A stretch of 64,000 bases of DNA, from NCBI RefSeq assembly GCF_024346755.1, contig NZ_AP024861.1, positions 62,001 through 126,000 of the forward strand. Direction: 5' to 3'. A model generated the notes under the pieces. That model was given only the letters and a program-made list of their open reading frames with translations, was not told the DNA's origin and made no database searches. Positions 35,407 through 45,067 of the stretch are shown piece after piece. Both the position numbers and the translations under genes were made by a program. This DNA is from Vibrio aerogenes. GTDB taxonomy: Bacteria > Pseudomonadota > Gammaproteobacteria > Enterobacterales > Vibrionaceae. Each line of letters begins with the position of its first letter. Within the stretch, counting starts at the first letter, position 1.

Positions 35407-37284
35407 TTAGTTCAGGTTAATTGCCGGTCCGACGACATGCACGCCTGCCGGGTCGAGCTTGACGAAAGTTCCGCCGACCTTGACGGTGATCTCCGTGCCC
35501 GCCTGTAAGACGACTGAATTACCGCCTTTGAGGTGGACTTCTGAGCCCGAGTCCAGCACCTGTTTGCCGGCAACTTTCTGGTGAATTGAATCCTGTGATT
35601 CGGTCAGTTTGTTTTGACCGACTTTGGTGCGTTGTTCACCTTCAATCACCTGATTTGTTTTATGCAGGACGTGGTCGTAGCGGTCGTTTTCAACCGTTTC
35701 ATGGCGGTCGTGTTTGATTTCTGTGGTCGCGTCGTTTTCAATCAGCACATTGAGGTCTTTTTGTGCGTGCAGGTTGATTTTCTCTTTGCCGGACTGATCT
35801 TCAAAGCTCAGTTCGTTATAGCCTTTTCCCTGATGAGTTTGCGTGCGTAGCACCGTTTTGGTTTTGTTTTCCGGCAGTTTGTAGGGCGGGGTATTGCTGG
35901 CGTGGTAGGTCCGGCCGGTGACAATCGGCTGGTCCGGGTCGCCGTGCAGGAATGAGACAATCACTTCATGCCCGACACGCGGTATGGTTTGCATGCCATA
36001 TTGACCGCCCGCCCAGCTATGAACGACCCGCACCCAACAGGAGCTGTTATCATCCGACCCATCATAACGATGCCATGGAAAATGCAGTTTCACACGGCTG
36101 TGTTCATCGGTGTAAATTTCTGAGCCTTCCGGACCGACCACTGTTGCGATACATGGCCCATCGACCAGCGGTTTCGGCTGCGGATGTGCCCGCCAGACTT
36201 TATCGCCGGGAACGAGAGTAAAGGTATTGGCGTATTCCGTTGCGCCCGTGCTGCCATCTTCCTCCAGTGCCTGTGGCTGTGTGCCGTGATGATGAACCTG
36301 TACTGCCAGCCATAAACGATTCATGCTGTTATCGTGGTGTTCGCTGATTTCAAACCGCTGCCCGGCCTGAATTTTGGTCTCATCACTTTGCCCGGTCACG
36401 GTGTGGACGGCGCGTCTTAAATATTCCAGCCGGATTTTGGCAAAGGCTTTGCCGGTGCTGTCATGATTGAAGCGGCCCGGATGGTCGAAATATGGATACA
36501 TTTCCAGCTGATTATCACAATCATCGGCATCCAGCTTTTGCTGAAAGTTGTAGTCAGGTTTGAGGAAGCTGTAATCTTCCAGCTGAATGCTGCTGAATTC
36601 TGAGCGGCTATGTTCAGTCATGGAAGAGATATAACCATCGGGATTTGCCCCACCAGAAAGATTGTTATAAATCGCATGGCCGCTGAGTTTCGGAAAGCCC
36701 TGATCATGGTCTGTGATCACCAGAATATGTTTGGTGTCTTCATGGCTGAAGGTGTACATCATCCCTTCTTCTGCGGCCAGCCGGTGAAAGAAAGCCAGAT
36801 CGCTTTCCCGGTATTGAACACAATATTCCCGAACTTCTGGTGTTCGCTTCAGGGAGAAACAGAAATCAGAAATGCCCATGTCGCTGAGCAAAGCCGTTAA
36901 GATTTCCTGTGCATCTTTTTGCTGGAAAATCCGGCAGTTCTGGCGCAGGGAAAGGCGTTCGAGCGAAGGGACTAAAGTGACGGAATAAAACGTATGGTTA
37001 AAGCCGGTATCGCCTTTGGTCAGTGCTCTGATAATGCCGTGAACTTTCTGCACGACTTTGCCGTTACGAATAATTTCAAGCAATGCTTTGCTGTCGATAA
37101 TTTTTTCAGGAGGCAGGCTGGTGGTGCTGCGACTGGCCAGATCGATGTGATAGCGGTAGCCAAAAAATGGATTGCCGTGGCTGTCAACCGAATCTGAAAC
37201 CGATTCATCGCCATGAAAAGAACGCACCACAAGTGTGTCGTCAACAATGCCATGAATGGTCAGCCGGAAATTCAGAGTTTTCAT
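35407..37284 (-). CDS. vgrG: Type VI secretion tip protein VgrG
   Basis: 625 residues, spike trimer at the tip of the type VI tube. The gp27/gp44-like part includes CVQYRESDLAFFHRLAAEEGMMYTF; the gp5-like OB fold and needle follow, with DEHSRVKLHFPWHRYDG, WVRVVHSWAGGQYGMQTIPRVGHEVIVSF and GDPDQPIVTGRTYH. It ends after the beta-helical needle (EVHLKGGNSVVLQAG, VGPAINLN), so there is no extra C-terminal effector domain. It heads the effector cassette and follows hcp. Confidence 0.96.
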   Translation of the reverse strand: MKTLNFRLTIHGIVDDTLVVRSFHGDESVSDSVDSHGNPFFGYRYHIDLASRSTTSLPPEKIIDSKALLEIIRNGKVVQKVHGIIRALTKGDTGFNHTFYSVTLVPSLERLSLRQNCRIFQQKDAQEILTALLSDMGISDFCFSLKRTPEVREYCVQYRESDLAFFHRLAAEEGMMYTFSHEDTKHILVITDHDQGFPKLSGHAIYNNLSGGANPDGYISSMTEHSRSEFSSIQLEDYSFLKPDYNFQQKLDADDCDNQLEMYPYFDHPGRFNHDSTGKAFAKIRLEYLRRAVHTVTGQSDETKIQAGQRFEISEHHDNSMNRLWLAVQVHHHGTQPQALEEDGSTGATEYANTFTLVPGDKVWRAHPQPKPLVDGPCIATVVGPEGSEIYTDEHSRVKLHFPWHRYDGSDDNSSCWVRVVHSWAGGQYGMQTIPRVGHEVIVSFLHGDPDQPIVTGRTYHASNTPPYKLPENKTKTVLRTQTHQGKGYNELSFEDQSGKEKINLHAQKDLNVLIENDATTEIKHDRHETVENDRYDHVLHKTNQVIEGEQRTKVGQNKLTESQDSIHQKVAGKQVLDSGSEVHLKGGNSVVLQAGTEITVKVGGTFVKLDPAGVHVVGPAINLN

Positions 37285-37438
37285 TATTATACCTGTAGGG
37301 GTTTAATTCCGGTTACAGCTGAAATACCAGATTGAAACAGGCAGACAAATTGCAGGAAGGGTGTTGAGGCGCTTTATTGTTATTTTGGGGCTGAAAAGCC
37401 GGTTGTTGATTCCCTGTTGCTTGCAGCTGTCTGGAAAT

Positions 37439-37462
37439 TATCGCTCACCAAAGTGAGCGATA
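37439..37462 (-). terminator. Hairpin between hcp and vgrG
   Basis: Perfect 10-bp stem TATCGCTCAC / GTGAGCGATA with a 4-nt loop, 15 nt after hcp. It probably lowers readthrough into vgrG so that Hcp is made in excess. No strong T run. Confidence 0.65.
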
Positions 37463-37477
37463 TGAGTCCGAAGCGAA

Positions 37478-37996
37478 TTAAGCTTCGATAGGCTTACGCC
37501 AGTCATCAGCACCTGAAGTACCACAGTTGTTGTGATCCCAGGTGATTTTACGGTAAGTCAGAGAAACCGTCACATTCTGAGTGTAGTCAGAATCTGCTGG
37601 ATTTTGACAGTGTGGCATTGCACAGTCGATGTCGATGATAGTTGCGTTTTCAAGTACAGTTGTGAAGAAGTTTTCCTGTTTACCTTCAATGGAAGTACGA
37701 TACCATTTCAGTGTAACACTGGTCATTTTTTCACCTGAAGTCAGTGCGTTATAAAGCAGAGGAACTGCTTTGTTCAGGTTCACTGTGAATTTGAATGGTT
37801 TGTGAACACGTTGACCCGCAGGCTGACCAGACTGAGGATCAGTTGGTACAGTCACAACGTGATCGAATTGCTGAACCAGCATTTCATCTTCATGACCTTC
37901 AACGTATGCGTCACCGATAGAATCTGCAGTACATGCACCTGAAGTAATTGAACCCTGAGTTTCGCCTTCAATCGCGATATAACATGGAGTTGGCAT
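37478..37996 (-). CDS. hcp: Type VI secretion tube protein Hcp
   Basis: 172 residues. From ATG 37996, with AAGGAAT upstream, it reads MPTPCYIAIEGETQGSITSG, then GHEDEMLVQQFDHVVTVP, HKPFKFTVNLNKAVPLLYNAL, VTLKWYR and the C-terminal SLTYRKITWDHNNCGTSG, all standard Hcp. The longer open frame upstream has no family support. It forms the hexameric rings of the tube. No structural type VI genes are in the window, so this is an auxiliary hcp-vgrG cluster that must use a main locus elsewhere. Confidence 0.96.
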   Translation of the reverse strand: MPTPCYIAIEGETQGSITSGACTADSIGDAYVEGHEDEMLVQQFDHVVTVPTDPQSGQPAGQRVHKPFKFTVNLNKAVPLLYNALTSGEKMTSVTLKWYRTSIEGKQENFFTTVLENATIIDIDCAMPHCQNPADSDYTQNVTVSLTYRKITWDHNNCGTSGADDWRKPIEA

Positions 37997-38128
37997 TTTA
38001 TTATTCCTTATTAACTTAAATATAAAATCTAAAAGCATTGATTTGCAATTAACATAAGTGCATGGGTTGTGCCAGTTTACTGTTTCTATTGAAAACAAAA
38101 GGTTGTGTTTATTGATTTGTAAATACAG

Positions 38129-38162
38129 GCAAGATCTTGCTCAGCAGCGAGCAAGATCTTGC
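38129..38162. promoter_or_regulatory. Paired 12-bp palindromes forming a 14-bp-stem hairpin upstream of hcp
   Basis: GCAAGATCTTGC occurs at 38129-38140 and 38151-38162, centres 22 bp apart (two helical turns), about 135 bp upstream of the hcp start. The unit also reads as one stem (14 bp, 6-nt loop). It could be a tandem operator for hcp or a factor-independent stop after the decarboxylase; no T run is seen. Confidence 0.55.
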
Positions 38163-38373
38163 CCAGCGAGCAAAAAGTTGCCCGGTGAATATGTGACCTG
38201 TGTCTGAAAGTGAATTTGGTGCATTCTCTTAATCGGTTGATTTGAGCTGGCTTATTGTGTGTTTTGTTAATGAAATGGCATGCCAGTCTCAGTGGCGGGC
38301 AAGAAAAAACGGCACTTGAATAAGAGCCGTATATTTTGTGTTCTTCCGGGGCTGGATTATTGCCGTCTCTGGC

Positions 38374-40053
38374 TCAAAATTGAGCACAGAACTTATCAAT
38401 ATCAGCCCTGGACGTGTAAGGATTTAAAAACACCGCTTTTTCACCCGGCAGGTATAAACAGTGATCATTTTTGTCGTAAGACGTTCTGGCAATCGATTCT
38501 ACCCAGTTGGTTTTCAGGTAGCATCCTTTTCTGCGATTAAAATGATTACGGTGATAGAGGGTGGTTTGAATTAAGTCATCCATACTTTGATGACCTTCAG
38601 TAATATGTTGCTCTGAACGGAACAGGTGGGTGCTGTCATCATTTTGCAGCGCCTGCTCAGGGTAGAGGCGGAATACTACCGAAGGGCCGTGATTTTCAGC
38701 ACATACGACTTTGCAACGGGGATGCTCATTGAGTTTGGCCCGCATATAATTTGCGTTTTGCAGCCCATGTGCAATGATCGTCTGATAGCCTTCAATCCCC
38801 ATGTGTTGCAGGGCTGAATAGGCTGCGAATACGCCGGTCGCGCCACGGGAGCACTCAATGGTTGACTGAAGATGCGTCTTTTTCTGGACCTCGTGTTCAA
38901 AGTAAGTGAAGTAACTGGCGTCTTGTTTGAGTGCCTCCATATCCTGCTTATTTTTGATCATCAACAAGCTGGCAGTGTAGGGCACATAACCCCATTTCTG
39001 AAAATCAACGGTAAATGAATCAGCATAACGAATTCCTTCTGTTAACGGTTTCAGGGCATTCAGACTGTTTAATGTGGCCTGATTAATCGACAGCGGGTTC
39101 TCATTCAAATCATAATGACGAAAAAACAGCAAACTCCAGCCGACAGCCGCATCGACATGAATGTGAGGTTTGCGGGTGATCTGATATTTCCGGCAGACAT
39201 CGTCCCGGAGCTGGCAGACTTGTTTGATATCGTCAATCGCAAATGTATCTGTGGTGCCAAAGGTCAGCATAATCGTTGGCACCTGAATTCCCTGCTTGTA
39301 GCATTCCTCCAGCCTGCGGCGCAGATCATTGATACAAATTTGATTCTGTTCATTGATATGGACCCGGATAACCTGATGATTCATATCCAGCCCAAGTAAG
39401 GTCAGATTGGTCATGTTGGAATAATGACCAGACTCTGAGTTCAACATACAGAGCTGTTTATTCTGCAGACCATTGACGATTGAGTCCGGGAAGGTTTTTC
39501 TCAAACCAAGCAGATAACCGTATAAATTACAGAACGTGCCGCCCTGAGTGAATAATCCGCCAGCCTGCGATGGGTCGTAACCCGCCAGTTGTGCAATTTG
39601 CCGGACAACCAGCTGCTCCAGATCGGTTGCTAATCCCGCGTATTCTTTATAAACAAGGTTTGGGTTCGTGATTGTTGCCAGTGTCGCTCCCTGTATCGCC
39701 GGATCGCACGGGGTTGAAATAACATTCTCAACCGCTTTCGGGTCCTGCCAGTCTTTGCAGCCGTGTGCAACAAATAATGCCAGTGGATCAAAGGGACGTT
39801 GGTCCGTGCACATATTGTGCGGGATATCGGTCCGGTGTTTGAGCTGGTGATGAAAATAATGCTGCTGCGATCCGGAAAAACTCTCCTTGTGGTGAATCAG
39901 GTTGTGAATATCCTGAGACTGGTAAACTGGCCAAATCTCAGGATCCCGGTTAAAAAACCGGGAGATAACGGTCTGATAATGATTCTGAAAATCGGGTCTG
40001 AGCTGATTTTCGCTTAAATCATTTGTGGTACATAACATGACTTCATTCATATG
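38374..40053 (-). CDS. Group II PLP-dependent decarboxylase (glutamate/aspartate/diaminobutyrate type)
   Basis: About 559 residues. Family features: QGGTFCNLYGYLLGLR, SESGHYSNMTNL, TFGTTDTFAIDDI, HVDAAVGWSLLFF and the PLP lysine in DSFTVDFQKWGYVPYTASLL. The start is set at ATG 40053, preceded by AGGTG; a GTG at 40086 is possible. Length and the long C-terminal domain resemble the PanP/GadB-like Vibrio decarboxylases that make beta-alanine from aspartate or decarboxylate glutamate. Substrate cannot be settled by eye. It stands alone, upstream of the hcp gene. Confidence 0.85.
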   Translation of the reverse strand, partial: HMNEVMLCTTNDLSENQLRPDFQNHYQTVISRFFNRDPEIWPVYQSQDIHNLIHHKESFSGSQQHYFHHQLKHRTDIPHNMCTDQRPFDPLALFVAHGCKDWQDPKAVENVISTPCDPAIQGATLATITNPNLVYKEYAGLATDLEQLVVRQIAQLAGYDPSQAGGLFTQGGTFCNLYGYLLGLRKTFPDSIVNGLQNKQLCMLNSESGHYSNMTNLTLLGLDMNHQVIRVHINEQNQICINDLRRRLEECYKQGIQVPTIMLTFGTTDTFAIDDIKQVCQLRDDVCRKYQITRKPHIHVDAAVGWSLLFFRHYDLNENPLSINQATLNSLNALKPLTEGIRYADSFTVDFQKWGYVPYTASLLMIKNKQDMEALKQDASYFTYFEHEVQKKTHLQSTIECSRGATGVFAAYSALQHMGIEGYQTIIAHGLQNANYMRAKLNEHPRCKVVCAENHGPSVVFRLYPEQALQNDDSTHLFRSEQHITEGHQSMDDLIQTTLYHRNHFNRRKGCYLKTNWVESIARTSYDKNDHCLYLPGEKAVFLNPYTSRADIDKFCAQF

Positions 40054-40112
40054 AACACCTAACCAATTATCATCAACGAATGTCACTCAAAGAATGAATG
40101 TAACTTAAAGAA

Positions 40113-42008
40113 TTAATGCAACTTAAAGTTAGCAACCAGCCTTTCGAGCTCATTGTTGGATTTACTTAATGATTCTGTGGCAGCTACCGTTTGTTTTCCG
40201 CTGACAACCAGTGAGTCAACGATATCCTGTATCGACAGCATATTCTGATTCAGTGTTTCAGCCACCTGGCTTTGTTCATTGGTCGCGGAAGAAATTTGTG
40301 TACTGACTTCATCAACCTGGGTGACCGACTCACTCATATGCTTCAGACTCACTGATACTTCGGAGGTTTTATCAGCGGTAGACTGACACTGCTCTTTTGT
40401 TGTGTTCATTGCTCTTACAACACTGTCTGTTCCTTCTAACAGCTTTGACAGCATGTCTGATATTTCGGTGGTACTTTGCTGGGTTCGTCCTGCCAGTGCC
40501 CTGACTTCATCTGCAACGACGGCAAAACCACGGCCTTGTTCTCCGGCTCTTGCTGCTTCTATGGCAGCATTCAGTGCCAGCAAATTCGTTTGCTCCGAAA
40601 TATCACCAATCACATTCAGCACATCGCTGATCTTATTGGCGTCATGATGCATTCTGGAAATCCGGGATGACATATCTTCAACTTCAGACACCAGAGATGT
40701 GACACTGGCAACTGCATCATTAACAATCAGCAGTGAAGACTGTGCTTCCTGATTCGCTTCATCAGTGAGCTCGTTGGATTGCAAAACATTATCCGCGACA
40801 GTCCGGGCACTTTGGCTCATTTCTGTTATGGCCGTAACAACCTGCTCGGTTTCACCGGAGTGCATCACCAGCTTTGACTCATTTTCCCGTGCGGTTTCTC
40901 CCAGCTGAACCAGGTTTGTCGAGATATTTTGACTGGCATCAGAGATTTGCAGCATCATATTTTGAAGATTCTCAATAAAATTGTTAAATCCCTGGCTGAT
41001 CATCGCTAAATCGTCTGTTCCGTCGACTTCAAGCCGGTTTGTCAGATCGCCGGTGCCATGAGAAAGTTCGATGACAGCTGATTTGAGTTTAATCAATGGC
41101 CTGAATGCATGATTCACGATCAGAAAAATCGCGCCAATGCTGATGAGGATAAGAATAATACTGGTGATAATCGCTTCATTCTGAGCGCTGTAAACCTCTT
41201 GCAGCGCTGTGTCTGTATCGATGAAAACCATCAGGGTCCAGTAATCCGAGTCAGTTAAATGTACCCGTTGAAAGTAGCCATCGAACTGACGCCCCAGATA
41301 AGGAAAGCTCAGATGTCCGGATTGCTTGACGCTGAATGCTCTTTCCATTTCAGCAAAATCAGGGCTGATTTGAGAAGGGGTTCTGCCGATATCGGATGGA
41401 TCATCACTGGCAAAAAAAACAGCATTTTGGTCCGTTAAAGTTGCTGCACCACCGGCAAAACGCATCTCACTGACTTTGGTAATGATATCTGAAAGCTGAA
41501 TCTCACCTAAAAGAACGCCAATCAGCCGTCCATTGTCCCTGACGGGCATGACTGCGCCGACGACTTTTTGATTCAGTGTTGGGTTCAGGTAGATATCAGT
41601 TAATTTCAACTGATAATCTTGCGATGCGTTCTGGAACCAGCGTTTGTTTCTGAGATCTGTAGTTTCCTTCTTTAAGGATGAAGTGAATGTCCGGCCATCG
41701 GTATAGACCATCGTCACATTGTCAATACCTGCGGTATCGGCAAGTACACTCACCAGTTCCTGACTTTCATTGTCAGGTAGCCGGGCATGAAATTGCTTCG
41801 CACCTTTGGATATTGCATTGAGCTGAAACCGGATAAAGTCTTCAAGTGATGTGACATGATAATCCAGTTTATTCTCGGTCATTTCTACCAGTGAATGTGT
41901 CATTTTCTGTTTCAATGACATGATATTCAGCGTACCGAGTACCGTAAGGGAGATGGCAACTAACAAGCCGGCGCCCAGATATATTCGAGTTTTAAAGCCC
42001 AGGTTCAT
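40113..42008 (-). CDS. Methyl-accepting chemotaxis protein with dCache sensor
   Basis: 631 residues. First TM ~10-30; the periplasmic dCache_1-like domain (~35-275) has a DGRTFTSS turn, [25 protein letters not shown] and GVLLGEIQL; the second TM (~280-300) is followed by HAMP. The signalling tip is [35 protein letters not shown]. dCache receptors usually bind amino acids or organic acids. A weaker terminator or spacer separates it from the decarboxylase. Confidence 0.93.
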   Translation of the reverse strand: MNLGFKTRIYLGAGLLVAISLTVLGTLNIMSLKQKMTHSLVEMTENKLDYHVTSLEDFIRFQLNAISKGAKQFHARLPDNESQELVSVLADTAGIDNVTMVYTDGRTFTSSLKKETTDLRNKRWFQNASQDYQLKLTDIYLNPTLNQKVVGAVMPVRDNGRLIGVLLGEIQLSDIITKVSEMRFAGGAATLTDQNAVFFASDDPSDIGRTPSQISPDFAEMERAFSVKQSGHLSFPYLGRQFDGYFQRVHLTDSDYWTLMVFIDTDTALQEVYSAQNEAIITSIILILISIGAIFLIVNHAFRPLIKLKSAVIELSHGTGDLTNRLEVDGTDDLAMISQGFNNFIENLQNMMLQISDASQNISTNLVQLGETARENESKLVMHSGETEQVVTAITEMSQSARTVADNVLQSNELTDEANQEAQSSLLIVNDAVASVTSLVSEVEDMSSRISRMHHDANKISDVLNVIGDISEQTNLLALNAAIEAARAGEQGRGFAVVADEVRALAGRTQQSTTEISDMLSKLLEGTDSVVRAMNTTKEQCQSTADKTSEVSVSLKHMSESVTQVDEVSTQISSATNEQSQVAETLNQNMLSIQDIVDSLVVSGKQTVAATESLSKSNNELERLVANFKLH

Positions 42009-42687
42009 ATGACCTCCAACTGATTCAAAATGTACGAGTAGTCTATGGGTTTAGTTTATTGTGTTACTACTCACTATAAAATTAGGTGATATGCCCTAAA
42101 TGTCAAAATGGTTTATATATAAAATTTAGGGCGGTGTACAATATTTTATCTAATAAACTCATGCATTTATTTTCATTTTTATATTTAAGGCATTCTTTTT
42201 TTTATTATTTGAATTTGGAGCCCAAATGAGAGCAGTGGTGTGTGAATAACCTATCAGTGAAGTAATATGTTATTAAAAAAGACAAGAACTTAATGAGTGA
42301 TACAAATGGATAACAAACCTTCAGTCCGGATACTTTCAACGTGTCTTTGAAGCCGAATCATAATTTCTATATTCTTTTTTTGTATAAATAATAACCAAAA
42401 ATAGATATTGTGAATATAAACATTATAAAATGAAAGGTTATTTGGCTTTAAACCAGCATATTATTCTGTTTCGGCTGATTGCATTTCTCTTTATTGCCGA
42501 TATGAAAAATTCGTTACAAATAACAATTTAAAAAATATAAGCAATTGAAAAATAATATAAAAATAACCATGCTAAAATTAATGTTATATTGGTGTTGAAG
42601 TTTTTACTCTAAAATTTGAAAAAGCCATTTGATGTGCTAGGTTTCATAATGGATGCAAGTAAAGATGTTTTGACAGGAGTTATCATT
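42009..42687. other. Long AT-rich intergenic region, no gene seen
   Basis: About 680 bp between the divergent chemoreceptor and a small unknown gene. Very AT-rich, with only short chance frames. No repeat, tRNA or clear terminator found. It presumably holds both promoters and is a likely H-NS-bound region. Confidence 0.5.
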
Positions 42688-43095
42688 ATGGAAGATAGTC
42701 AATTTCTTGAGGGAGGATGGAAATTTCCGCCTGTACGTTCCGGAGTTGCTCACCCGTTTCCGGAGGAAGACTGTGATGAACAGGATATTAACCAGTCCGT
42801 TGATACTGTATTACATTCATATTTGACTGAACGATGTATTCCGTTTTTAAATTGTGAATCCTACTATGCTTTTGATGATATCCGGGTCCGGAATGCAGTT
42901 TTAAAAGACGAAATAGCATTCTTTGTCCGGTGTGCTTTATTAAATTCTGAACCAAGAATCCATGTCAATGAAGTGCAGGTGATTTATTTTTCAGAGGCGG
43001 GTGCTATGGCCGATATCATGATTTGTTACACCATCAGGCAGACCAACAGCCAGCACCATCATCGATTCAGTTTTTCTTTTTCAGAACTGGCCTGA
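42688..43095 (+). CDS. Hypothetical protein, 135 residues
   Basis: No family recognised. The start is ATG 42688, which has CAGGAG 9 nt upstream; the longer frame from TTG 42616 lacks a comparable site. The product begins MEDSQFLEGGWKFPPVRSGV, is acidic, rich in Cys (CDEQ, RCIPFLNCES, RCALLN, ICY) and predicted mixed alpha/beta without signal peptide or membrane helix. Its last codons are part of a 20-bp tandem repeat. Neighbours give no clue to role. Confidence 0.65.
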   Translation: MEDSQFLEGGWKFPPVRSGVAHPFPEEDCDEQDINQSVDTVLHSYLTERCIPFLNCESYYAFDDIRVRNAVLKDEIAFFVRCALLNSEPRIHVNEVQVIYFSEAGAMADIMICYTIRQTNSQHHHRFSFSFSELA

Positions 43096-43137
43096 TATTT
43101 TCAGAACGGACCTGTTATTTTCAGCACGGACCTGATA
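43078..43137 (+). repeat. Three tandem 20-bp repeats across a gene's 3' end
   Basis: Units TTTTCAGAACTGGCCTGATA, TTTTCAGAACGGACCTGTTA and TTTTCAGCACGGACCTGATA follow without gaps. The first encodes the final FSELA-stop of the small gene, so the array grew out of its 3' end. Confidence 0.9.
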
Positions 43138-43182
43138 GCTCCTGCCATCTGTGTCTTGCTCAGAAACCCATCAATTCTTGCT

Positions 43183-43215
43183 GAACATGCATCTTGAGGT
43201 CATTCAGGTATAGCG
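43183..43215. repeat. Partial copy of the dispersed intergenic repeat
   Basis: GAACATGCATCTTGAGGTC followed by ATTCAGGTATA matches the core and right arm of the copy at 3179-3240. The left arm is missing. Confidence 0.5.
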
Positions 43216-43361
43216 TCATATAAATAACTGTCTGAAGCAGGTTGATATCGCCTGGATTGTGGCGACTCACACCGGGGCACTTCAGCTGTTTGTTTTATTA
43301 ATAAGAATAATATTAATAGAAGACTATAATTAATGCACAGACTCAGAAAGGAAGCAGATGA

Positions 43362-44345
43362 ATGTCAGGTCTTCATATGCTGAACCGTTATTTGGTGATT
43401 GCATTTCTGGTTTTCCCGTTCTTGTGTGGGCGCGCTTATGCTGATACCTATGGTTTGGTTGGAAAAAGTTTGAGTGATGCGGCACTCGTCGAAATCTGGC
43501 GGGGTTGCGAAGCGATGGCATCACGGAATGATGACCATTGTACTGCACTGGGTGCAACGGGAGATGGGCATCCGCGTTACCAAAAGCGTGTTTTAAGCGA
43601 AGCATTACAAAGTGACCGATTTAAAGGATTAGGCATTTCTGTCTCTCATTCTGACCTGATTGCGGAAGTATTAAAGACCAGTCCTCTGCCACTGATTACG
43701 ATTGATGTTCCTTTTAGTGACAAGGACAATCATTTAAGTATCGGGCATATTGGTGTAGATAATCTCGCTCTGGGAAAAGATCTGGCAAACGTCGTCAGGG
43801 AACTCCATCCCAAAGGCGGGAATATCTGCATTATGGCATCCTTTGGCTTGCACCGGGCACAAATGGAGGAGCGATTACTGGGGCTGAGGCGTGGATTAAG
43901 TGGAGAGAAGCTCGACAAAGGTGTTCGCCTCAATGGCCATCAGGGATGGCGTGAGGTTGCACGTTGCCCATGGAATAATGGCGAAAAAAGTGAGCGGGCG
44001 CTTACTCAGCTTGACTTCACCCTGAATCATCTGGATGTGGATGTTTTTGTTTCTATCGATAATTGGGTTATCGCTGATCCGAGAGCTTATCAAAAAGTTG
44101 TTGCACCTTACAAAGAGCGGATAGAAACGGGAAAAACTATCATGGTCTTATCCATTGGCGGGATGCGCTCAGAATACAGCAAGCTGCTCAGAACAAAGCT
44201 TGTTCACGGTTATCTGATGATCAATTACTTTCAGCTTGGGCAGGGAAGCTACACCTTAATGAAAGCCATGGCTTCCGGTGAATCCATCCCCCCCGTAACC
44301 TACATCAGAAATCATAAAACATATCTGGTGAAACCCGAAAATTAG
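43362..44345 (+). CDS. Periplasmic substrate-binding protein (sugar/autoinducer-binding type)
   Basis: 327 residues. A signal peptide (LNRYLVIAFLVFPFLCGRAYA) is cut near ADTYG. The mature part follows the type I periplasmic-binding fold of the Peripla_BP_4 group: TYGLVGKSLSDAALVEIWRGCEAMA, GLGISVSHSDLIAEVLKTSPLPLITIDVPF, HIGVDNLALGKDLANVV and GGNICIMASF. The start ATG 43362 has AGGAAG upstream. No ABC permease or ATPase adjoins, so it may feed a receptor kinase or chemoreceptor, as LuxP or TorT do. Ligand unknown. It ends ~230 bp before the peptide-operon promoter. Confidence 0.82.
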   Translation: MSGLHMLNRYLVIAFLVFPFLCGRAYADTYGLVGKSLSDAALVEIWRGCEAMASRNDDHCTALGATGDGHPRYQKRVLSEALQSDRFKGLGISVSHSDLIAEVLKTSPLPLITIDVPFSDKDNHLSIGHIGVDNLALGKDLANVVRELHPKGGNICIMASFGLHRAQMEERLLGLRRGLSGEKLDKGVRLNGHQGWREVARCPWNNGEKSERALTQLDFTLNHLDVDVFVSIDNWVIADPRAYQKVVAPYKERIETGKTIMVLSIGGMRSEYSKLLRTKLVHGYLMINYFQLGQGSYTLMKAMASGESIPPVTYIRNHKTYLVKPEN

Positions 44346-44572
44346 TCTGTGATTGCTGAGCTTATCACTCATATTGAGAATTTAAATTATTTATATTTTT
44401 GTTTTTAATTTCTTTTCTCATAATGTGTGACACATCTCTTAATTATATAATTATCTCTATATGTAATTGATTATTAATAAATATAACTAATGTGGTGTGT
44501 GTTTTTCTAAATACATGATAAAGATATTGTTATCATTATAATTCTGTTAAATTGTTTTAACATTTTATTTTC

Positions 44573-44601
44573 TTGACATTAACAATTTCTGATTGATAAA
44601 T
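44573..44601 (+). promoter_or_regulatory. Sigma-70 promoter of the peptide operon
   Basis: -35 TTGACA (44573-44578), a 17-bp spacer and -10 ATAAAT (44596-44601) in a very AT-rich region. A transcript starting near 44608 would have a ~87-nt leader before the precursor gene. Near-consensus, so expression could be strong. Confidence 0.7.
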
Positions 44602-44694
44602 TGATTTGTGCCTGTGATGCAATATCATGGCAAGACGGAAATGTTTTTTTATTTCTGTTAAATATAAAAAACAATATTCAAAAGGAAATTTATT

Positions 44695-44850
44695 ATGACT
44701 AAGTCTTTATTCTCAGTAAGCCGTAGTGTTCAAAAAAATGCAGCGAATGCAACTTTTTCAGTAAGCCGCAGTGTCCAGAAAAATGCAGCGAATGCAACTT
44801 TCTCTGTTGGCCGCAGTGTGCAAAAAAATGCATCAAATGCACATTTCTGA
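44695..44850 (+). CDS. Repeat-containing precursor peptide (candidate RiPP precursor), 51 residues
   Basis: ATG 44695 with AAGGAA 9 nt upstream. After MTKSL come three 15-residue units: FSVSRSVQKNAANAT, the same again, then FSVGRSVQKNASNAH and a final F. Units one and two differ at four bases, all synonymous; unit three has mostly synonymous changes too, so the peptide sequence is under selection. There is no Cys and almost no separate leader. It precedes a gene row with a DUF692/MNIO-like protein, exporter, flavoprotein and asparagine-synthetase homologue, as expected for a modified peptide. No known precursor family recognised. Function of the product unknown. Confidence 0.85.
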   Translation: MTKSLFSVSRSVQKNAANATFSVSRSVQKNAANATFSVGRSVQKNASNAHF

Positions 44851-44863
44851 TCTTTAAATTAAA

Positions 44864-44920
44864 CAGGTTCATATAAATGAATCTGTCCGGACAGATTGAA
44901 ATTATATTGATTCTGTCCGG
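44864..44920 (+). promoter_or_regulatory. Mutually exclusive hairpins after the precursor gene
   Basis: Stem A: CAGGTTCAT/ATGAATCTG (44864-44885). Stem B: perfect palindrome AATCTGTCCGGACAGATT (44880-44897), which overlaps A. Stem C: CCGGACAGA/TCTGTCCGG (44887-44920), which overlaps B. They lie between the precursor and the enzyme genes, so they may attenuate transcription or protect the short precursor mRNA. Confidence 0.7.
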
Positions 44921-45067
44921 ATGTTCTTACCCGCTTGTCGTTATTCAGATTATATAAATAAGAGTATCAACCTCTTAAATATAAGAATTACACAGATAAG
45001 GCAGTTGTTAGCCAGTAAAGAATATGCTGTGCAAAGCATCTGTCGGCGAAAAGGATAGATAAAGATC

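Noticed and set aside
37997..38098. N-terminal extension of Hcp
   Set aside because: The open frame continues upstream, but the family N-terminus and the AAGGAAT site both place the start at 37996.
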